DNA from: Pseudomonadota bacterium
GTDB lineage: Bacteria; Bdellovibrionota_B; Oligoflexia; Oligoflexales; Bin106
Direction: 5' to 3'
Length of the DNA: 10,731 nt
Assembly (NCBI GenBank): GCA_026710525.1
Contig: JAPOQT010000243.1
Coordinates: forward strand, 1-10,731
The notes under the pieces are model-generated. The model was not told the origin of the DNA. It saw only the letters and a program-made list of their open reading frames with translations, and ran no database searches. The position numbers were made by a program, and so were the translations under genes. This document shows, piece by piece, positions 6,226 through 10,731 of the stretch (position 1 is the stretch's first letter; each line of letters opens with the position of its first letter).

Positions 6226-7290
6226 TCAAGTTACACGAAGCCGTAAACGGGTGTAAGGAGCACTGGTATGTGCTGCCATCAGGTCACCATTCACATCACT
6301 CATGAGCTGATGATAGCCCATGGAGGCAATCATCACTGCGTTATCTGTACATAAACTTGGTTGCGGCATCGACCAAATCAACCCATGTTTGATAGCGAGT
6401 TCTGCCACCATCTGATGAAGAACTTGATTACAAGCCACACCTCCACAAACATAAATCGCCACCGTGTCAGGAAACTGAATAAGTGCTCCCTCAAGCTTTC
6501 TTGTCAACTGTAAAAAAGCTTCTCGTTGAAATGATGCTGCCATATCACACACTGTTTGATGAGGCAGTTCGCCCTCTGGTTGATCTAACTTTAATTTGTT
6601 AACAAGGTTGTATACATAGGTTTTTAAGCCAGAATAGCTGAGTTGTAAACTCTTTTTATGGGCCATCACTTCTGGCATAGGATAAGCTAGTGGATTGCCT
6701 GATGTCGCAAGTTTTTCAATATGGGGGCCGCCTGGATATGGCAAACCAAGCATGCCACCCACCTTATCAAAACATTCGCCACAAGCATCATCAATAGTAT
6801 GGGCAATGAGATCAATATCCACCATTGATCTTAAGCGGAAAAGATGGGTATGCCCTCCTGAAACCACATAACCAAGAGCGGGAAAATGAGGCTTCTTGCC
6901 CTCCATAGCCAAGTCAACAAAAACACCATGAAAATGAGCTAACACATGATCAACACCGATCAACGGTAACTGTGATGATAGTGCTAGACCTTGAGCAAAT
7001 TCGTAGCCAACCAGCAACGATCCAAGTAACCCTGGCCCTTGTGTAACAGCAATACCCTGCCAGCGAGACAGACAAAAATTTGGATGACGTTGACTTTGTG
7101 CCATTAGCTCAGAAAAAAGAGCGGGAAGACAGGACAGATGATCTCGAGCAGCTAACTCTGGCACCACACCACCATAAGGACTATGGGATGAAATCTGAGA
7201 TGTAACACAAGAACCAAGGACATCCTGGCCATTGTCTAACCAGGCTAATGCCGTATCATCACAACTTGATTCAATGCCTAAAATAATCAC
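6226..7290 (-). CDS. tsaD: tRNA N6-threonylcarbamoyltransferase TsaD (Kae1/YgjD family)
   Basis: TsaD transfers the threonylcarbamoyl group from TC-AMP (made by TsaC/TsaB-partnered enzymes) onto A37 of ANN-decoding tRNAs, working with TsaB and TsaE in the cytoplasm. The 354-residue length is close to the bacterial norm. It shows the ASKHA N-terminal motif GIESSCDDT (5-13), then YGGVVPELAARDH (39-51). The metal ligands lie in HVLAH (His115, His119) and CTDN (Asp316). It also has VVSGGHTHL (142-150), DDACGECFDKVGGMLGLPYPGGP (from 167), SYSGLKT (218-224) and the C-terminal nucleotide loop CGGVACN (282-288). The start is a GTG at 7290 with AGGA (complement of 7296-7299) about 5 nt upstream, and the family's N-terminus fits it exactly. 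It follows the lipoprotein gene by 119 bp on the same strand. The usual rpsU neighbour of many proteobacteria is absent here. Confidence 0.97.
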   Translation of the reverse strand: MIILGIESSCDDTALAWLDNGQDVLGSCVTSQISSHSPYGGVVPELAARDHLSCLPALFSELMAQSQRHPNFCLSRWQGIAVTQGPGLLGSLLVGYEFAQGLALSSQLPLIGVDHVLAHFHGVFVDLAMEGKKPHFPALGYVVSGGHTHLFRLRSMVDIDLIAHTIDDACGECFDKVGGMLGLPYPGGPHIEKLATSGNPLAYPMPEVMAHKKSLQLSYSGLKTYVYNLVNKLKLDQPEGELPHQTVCDMAASFQREAFLQLTRKLEGALIQFPDTVAIYVCGGVACNQVLHQMVAELAIKHGLIWSMPQPSLCTDNAVMIASMGYHQLMSDVNGDLMAAHTSAPYTRLRLRVT

Positions 7291-7409
7291 AAAAATCCTT
7301 ACTTATGCCAGCGGCGCAGATGATTTGACATAAGTCGAAGTGTCATCGGTTTTCGTGATTGTAACCACCACAGTCACAAAACACATATAACATGACACCC
7401 ACGCGAGAG

Positions 7410-8303
7410 CTATCTTTTAGCTAAAATATCCTGTTTACGAGCCAGAGCCTTACTCGCATCATCTGAACCAGGAAACTCCTGAATGACTTCGTCATAATAA
7501 ATAACAGCAACCTCATAATTGTTCAGGTGTCGATAACTATCACCAATGCGCAATTTTGCTCGACTAATAAAACGATTTTCTGATGGCTCGCTTTTTAGCA
7601 GTTTATCACATTCAACAACTGCTGACTCTAGGCTACCTAATTTGTATAAAGACTCACAGTGATAATACATGAGCTCCTCCTTATGGGAAGCAAGACTCAT
7701 CCGCACCATAAGACCATTCATATTATGAGTTAAATGAACATACTTCTTTTGTTGAAAAGCCTCTCGTGCCTCGGCCAGTGTTGTTAACACAACGTCTTTG
7801 CTCGTCGGTGGCAGCGATTTTTTCTCAGGTTGTTTAGGCGCTTTATTCTTGGCAGCGCTACTTGTCTTAACTTGATTCTTAAGTTTTGCCGCCCCTATTT
7901 TATCCTCAAGAGAACGAAAGGAAAGCGCAACACTATCCTTGAGTTTCACAAGATCTTGCTCAAGTTGCATTAAATCGCTTTTAAGAGAGCTATCAATGGT
8001 TCGATTTTTATGTTGATCAGCACCACTAAATTTTGACAGTCTATCGACTTTACCTGATAACACCGATAATTCTGTCTCCAGTCGTTGCAACTGAGAGTTA
8101 ATAGATGCTAGACTTTTCTTACCAAGTTGCTCGCTATACCTTTGGTTGTTTTCAGAAGTAGCCGTGATGGAGTCTACTTCGTTCTCCATACTTTCTAATC
8201 TGATTTGTATATCAAAAACATCCTCACCAAGTTGTTGCAAGCTCCGAAAAGCAATACACCCCGTGACAAGTCCAAGGGTTAGTGTTAAAGAGAGAATTTT
8301 CAT
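7410..8303 (-). CDS. Coiled-coil and TPR lipoprotein, CpoB/YbgF-like
   Basis: Taking the ATG at 8303, the 297-residue precursor begins with a textbook lipoprotein signal (MKILSLTLTLGLVTGC) with Cys16 as lipid acceptor. Starts at 8324 or 8318 would add seven or five residues ahead of the lysine and weaken the signal, and none of the starts has a strong Shine-Dalgarno. Ile follows Cys, predicting the outer membrane. About residues 20-140 form a heptad-like coiled coil (SINSQLQRLETELSVLSGKV; LMQLEQDLVKLKDSV). A Lys/Pro/Ser/Ala linker comes next, then about 120 residues with TPR-like helix pairs (ESLYKLGSLESAVVECDKLL; GDSYRHLNNYEVAVIYYDEV). This is the order found in CpoB/YbgF, which couples the Tol system to peptidoglycan synthesis, but CpoB is normally soluble and sits beside tolB-pal, which are not here. 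It is therefore a relative by architecture, and BamD-like TPR lipoproteins are an alternative. Confidence 0.85.
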   Translation of the reverse strand: MKILSLTLTLGLVTGCIAFRSLQQLGEDVFDIQIRLESMENEVDSITATSENNQRYSEQLGKKSLASINSQLQRLETELSVLSGKVDRLSKFSGADQHKNRTIDSSLKSDLMQLEQDLVKLKDSVALSFRSLEDKIGAAKLKNQVKTSSAAKNKAPKQPEKKSLPPTSKDVVLTTLAEAREAFQQKKYVHLTHNMNGLMVRMSLASHKEELMYYHCESLYKLGSLESAVVECDKLLKSEPSENRFISRAKLRIGDSYRHLNNYEVAVIYYDEVIQEFPGSDDASKALARKQDILAKR

Positions 8304-8315
8304 AACATACAAAAA

Positions 8316-8342
8316 CATACACACCCACTAGTAAATAAACAT
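8316..8342. repeat. Imperfect repeat, copy 1 (at the lipoprotein start)
   Basis: The motif begins CATACAC and contains CTAGTAA-N-TAA-N-CAT. It matches copy 2 (8596-8620) at 21 of 25 aligned positions, with a 2-nt gap, and all four substitutions are transitions. On the leftward strand it covers the translation start region of the lipoprotein gene, so it may be part of that gene's leader or promoter. Confidence 0.5.
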
Positions 8343-8595
8343 CTGACCAAACATTTGTTCACTCTCTCACCCCAGTACCCTTCGTATGATATGCTATCAC
8401 ATCAGAGTAAAAAATCATGATAAATTTTCGCTGGGACTTACTCCGTCGTTGGTCACTAAATAAGTGGTAACTATGGCAAAGAGAATATAACTCGTTATGG
8501 ACACACCGCCAGGATCCACTAGCCACGATTTTTACTGATTCTGGTCTGACAATCATTTGTTTTCTTTCAGACTTTGGCTTATAACAACTAGTATT

Positions 8596-8620
8596 CATAC
8601 ACCTGCTAGTAAGTAAGCAT
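8596..8620. repeat. Imperfect repeat, copy 2
   Basis: Second copy of the motif at 8316-8342, 280 bp away in the same orientation, with the shared core CTAGTAA and ends CATACAC and CAT. It is not next to a gene start, which suggests a local duplication of a leader or regulatory segment. Confidence 0.5.
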
Positions 8621-8775
8621 ACAACATACCTCCAGCTGCGAACCATCACCAAACCAAGTTCTTAAATCCTTAGCTTGCCAAAGATAGTAGAGAAAAGCAG
8701 CACATCACCTGTGAATGTGATATGCTAGTGAGAGTGACCAGGAAAAATAAGTGGTTTCTTAGCCACAATCAAGAG

Positions 8776-8802
8776 TTCACACAGGCTAAGCTAGCAAATA
8801 AT
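8776..8802 (+). promoter_or_regulatory. Candidate promoter for the RhlB-like helicase gene
   Basis: TTCACA (8776-8781) and AATAAT (8797-8802) each match the sigma-70 consensus at 5 of 6 positions, but the 15-bp spacer is short. If used, the transcript would have a leader of about 180 nt. This is a weak call, based on motif match alone. Confidence 0.25.
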
Positions 8803-8989
8803 TTCACACCCTAGGATGGCATTAACCAACAAACAGTCAGAAGGAGCTGTATCTCTCTTGGCTGATAAAGCACTGACCAAACATGTGCCTCACATCGTAA
8901 CAATGTCGCGATCACCCTCCTAACCACCGGCAACCAACAAAGTTCCTAGAACTCAAAAACTGAACAACCATCATCAGAAAGTCTCCCTT

Positions 8990-10507
8990 ATGAGCTCTCC
9001 CAATACGTCTCAACAACCATCTCCTAACACAGAAAAACTATCATCAAATGGAAGTAACTCTCCTGAAGAAGACCATTTACTTCTCTCGTCGAACCAAAAT
9101 CTTAAGCCAATAAAACATTTCTCAGACCTACCATTATCTCCTAAACTCTTAACAGCCATTGGTGAGCTTGGCTGGCACAGCCCAACTGACGTCCAAAAAC
9201 TGTGCTTACTTCATGCTATTGAAGGTGATAATATTCTTGGTTTTGCCCAAACAGGCACCGGTAAAACAGGTGTTTTTCTCATTGCAACCTCCCAACTCCT
9301 CCTAAATCTTAACCACGATTTACCCCCGAAAGACCAAAGGAAAAAAACAAATGGTCCTAAGTATTATCCGAAGGTGATTATTCTTGCCCCAACCAGAGAG
9401 CTCGTGATGCAAATCCAAGAAGAATTCGAAAAAATTGCTAATAATCTTCCTCTGAAAGCTACTTTGATGATTGGTGGCTTAGATTTTGATAAACAAGCTG
9501 AACAACTAAAACAACATCATCAACTCATTGTGGCCACACCGGGACGTCTGAAAGACTTTATCCAAAAAGACTATCTGTCATTTGATCAAGTAAAAATGTT
9601 TGTTTGTGATGAAGTGGACCGGATGTTTGATATCGGGTTTATCAGGGAAGTTGAATACTTCTTGGCAAAGATTCCTCAAAATTCACAAAAACTAATGTTT
9701 TCTGCCACGTCAAGCGACACTCTGGAAGAGCTATGTTTTGAGTATCTCTCACAACCCAAAATTATTCGGGTCACATCCGATGACATCACTCCTGAAAACA
9801 TCATTCAACGCGCTATTATGTGTAGTAGTGAAAATAAACTTCGAGTATTCCTAGGTCTCATTCAACAACATCAACCGACCCGAGCTATTATTTTTGTCAA
9901 TACTAAGGTCACCGCCATTTGGCTTCATGAAAAACTTAGGGCCAATGGGTTTGACGCCAGCCTGATTACCGGCGACCTTCCCCAGAGAAAAAGAACAGCT
10001 CTCATTCGTCGCATTAAATCAGGTCAGATTAGATATCTCATTGCCACAGATGTAGCGAGTCGCGGCCTACATATCCCTCAAATCACCCACGTATACAACT
10101 TTGACCTGCCAAATGAGGCAGCCAACTATATCCACCGGATTGGCCGAACTGCTAGGGCCGGAGCGAAGGGCTATTCTTACTCTTTAGTCTGTGACGAATA
10201 CGGCGCCCATTTAGATGACATCAACAAGCTGTTAAACGTCAAAGTGCCATGTGAGTGGTACCCTGAAGAGTTTTTAGATATTAAACTTAAAGATCTACCC
10301 ATCAAGACACCAGCTCATAAACCACTGCCAGAAAAACGGCAAAAAAAGGCCACCAGCCCTAAGTCTCAAAAACCAAAAGCTACCACAACCCAAACCATTA
10401 ACGGCAATCAACCAAAGCCACCATCATCAAACGTCACTGGTCAAGGCAAAACTGGTTCAGGCTTGATTAGCTGGCTTAAATCAAAAATCCGCAAAAAAAC
10501 CAGCTGA
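8990..10507 (+). CDS. DEAD-box ATP-dependent RNA helicase, RhlB-like, with DEVD motif II
   Basis: This 505-residue RNA helicase has all the family motifs in order: a Q motif (LPLSPKLLTAIGELG..SPTDVQ, Gln69), motif I AQTGTGKT (86-93), Ia PTREL (134-138), GG (162-163), and Ib TPGR (183-186). Motif II is DEVD (207-210), followed by III SAT (238-240), IV IIFVNT (300-305), V ATDVASRGLHIP (352-363) and VI HRIGRTARAG (382-391). The stretch around motifs V-VI and the following SLVCDEYGAHLDDINKLL resemble E. coli RhlB, the helicase of the RNA degradosome. It has a polar, Ser/Asn-rich 40-residue N-terminal extension. A Lys/Pro/Thr-rich tail of about 65 residues ends in a basic amphipathic segment (WLKSKIRKKTS), which may bind RNA. 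Motif II has Val instead of Ala. The ATG at 8990 lacks a good Shine-Dalgarno. RhlE or SrmB are less likely by sequence. Confidence 0.93.
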   Translation: MSSPNTSQQPSPNTEKLSSNGSNSPEEDHLLLSSNQNLKPIKHFSDLPLSPKLLTAIGELGWHSPTDVQKLCLLHAIEGDNILGFAQTGTGKTGVFLIATSQLLLNLNHDLPPKDQRKKTNGPKYYPKVIILAPTRELVMQIQEEFEKIANNLPLKATLMIGGLDFDKQAEQLKQHHQLIVATPGRLKDFIQKDYLSFDQVKMFVCDEVDRMFDIGFIREVEYFLAKIPQNSQKLMFSATSSDTLEELCFEYLSQPKIIRVTSDDITPENIIQRAIMCSSENKLRVFLGLIQQHQPTRAIIFVNTKVTAIWLHEKLRANGFDASLITGDLPQRKRTALIRRIKSGQIRYLIATDVASRGLHIPQITHVYNFDLPNEAANYIHRIGRTARAGAKGYSYSLVCDEYGAHLDDINKLLNVKVPCEWYPEEFLDIKLKDLPIKTPAHKPLPEKRQKKATSPKSQKPKATTTQTINGNQPKPPSSNVTGQGKTGSGLISWLKSKIRKKTS

Positions 10508-10523
10508 TCCCGCCACTAGGAAT

Positions 10524-10731
10524 TTACTCACATTGCCAGAGACGATGATTAATCAGCGACTTGGTAACCATAAAGGTTTCAGCAAGCTGCTGGATAATAT
10601 CAAACTCATGGGTCAGTTTCTGCACTTTAACCTTCAGCAAGTGATCTGGCACCAGGGTGTACATGGCAAATACACTACCATAATGTTCGTAAGTTTCCTT
10701 AGGAACAGAAGCCCAGCCAGCAAAGTTTTCA
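10524..10731 (-). CDS. C-terminal end of a probable ImmA/IrrE-type (M78-like) protein, truncated by the window edge
   Basis: A leftward frame is open from the right edge to a TAA at 10524-10526, giving the last 68 residues of a gene. The text FAMYTLVPDHLLKVKVQ...DIIQQLAETFMVTKSLINHRL follows the pattern of the C-terminal half of ImmA/IrrE-like zinc peptidase domains. There, an 'FA..LLMP' helix is followed by '.LA..F.VS...A..RL'. The HExxH metal site would lie beyond the window edge and cannot be checked. ImmA/IrrE proteins often cleave or inactivate phage-type or stress repressors. The gene is convergent with the helicase gene, 16 bp away. I am fairly sure it is coding and moderately sure of the family. 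Confidence 0.6.
   Translation of the reverse strand, partial: ENFAGWASVPKETYEHYGSVFAMYTLVPDHLLKVKVQKLTHEFDIIQQLAETFMVTKSLINHRLWQCE

Larger units (their letters stand above)
8304..8989. other. Long gene-poor stretch between the lipoprotein gene and the helicase gene
   Basis: This divergent region of about 690 bp should contain the promoters of both flanking genes. I see a duplicated 25-27 bp motif (8316-8342 and 8596-8620), and an 11-bp exact direct repeat AAATAAGTGGT (8458-8468 and 8745-8755). A small hairpin GTGGTT/AGCCAC lies at 8751-8766. A leftward frame 8359-8646 (95 codons from an ATG) has no ribosome binding site, is rich in Cys, Ser, Arg and His, and does not look like a real protein. 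A rightward 35-codon frame at 8816-8923 is also unsupported. Confidence 0.5.

Noticed and set aside
7303..7398. Leftward 31-codon frame between the lipoprotein and tsaD genes (Val/Thr-rich, ending in KSSAPLA)
   Set aside because: It ends 12 bp before tsaD, which is suggestive, but it has no ribosome binding site, is very short, and has no recognisable feature.
8146..8331. Rightward frame (61 codons) over the lipoprotein N-terminus
   Set aside because: It is antisense to the signal peptide and coiled coil of a well-supported gene, with no independent support.
8359..8652. Leftward 97-codon frame upstream of the lipoprotein gene
   Set aside because: It starts with consecutive TTG/GTG/ATG codons with no Shine-Dalgarno, is rich in Cys, Arg, Ser and His, and has no domain-like pattern. 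It also spans the repeat copy at 8596-8620. I treat it as non-coding.

Overview
This window is from a Gram-negative bacterial chromosome. Two proteins carry clear lipoprotein signal peptides, and the housekeeping genes (mrp/apbC, tsaD and an rhlB-like DEAD-box helicase) are of bacterial type. The helicase is closest to the gammaproteobacterial RhlB pattern. The TsaD N-terminus (ESSCDDT, YGGVVPELAARDH) is also common in deltaproteobacterial lineages. I therefore would not place the organism more finely than 'proteobacterium-like'. The DNA is moderately AT-rich. About 80 % is coding, with several 300-660 bp gene-free stretches, so it is not a tightly packed genome. There are no rRNA or tRNA genes, no intact IS and no CRISPR array.

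Layout, left to right. (1) 3-533 (+) is the 3' end of an unknown membrane protein, followed by a gene-poor stretch to 1078 that contains a long imperfect hairpin. (2) 1079-2741 (+) is a tight two-gene operon of unknown function: a single-pass membrane protein, then a lipoprotein with a strong Shine-Dalgarno sequence. (3) 2793-3638 (-) converges on that operon and encodes an AAA-like protein whose Walker A lysine is missing. (4) The divergent region 3639-3903 holds nested, mutually exclusive inverted repeats. (5) 3904-5124 (+) is mrp/apbC, the P-loop Fe-S carrier. It ends 3 bp from a convergent unknown gene, 5128-5847 (-), whose C-terminal half looks like a PD-(D/E)XK nuclease fold with a damaged active site. 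(6) 5866-6225 is gene-free and has three consecutive small hairpins. (7) 6226-8303 (-) holds tsaD and, upstream of it, a coiled-coil/TPR lipoprotein resembling CpoB/YbgF. (8) 8304-8989 is gene-poor and contains two copies of a short imperfect repeat. (9) 8990-10507 (+) is the RhlB-like helicase with an unusual DEVD motif II. (10) 10524-10731 (-) is the C-terminal end of a probable ImmA/IrrE-type protein running off the right edge.

The recognised genes do separate jobs: Fe-S cluster delivery, tRNA t6A37 modification, RNA unwinding and envelope maintenance. I see no single pathway joining them. The poorly understood parts are the 1079-2741 membrane/lipoprotein pair with its convergent AAA-like neighbour, the nuclease-like protein beside mrp, and the structured intergenic regions. 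I do not see convincing evidence of a complete new defence or mobile system. The two catalytically degraded proteins and the hairpin-rich intergenic DNA are the best leads.
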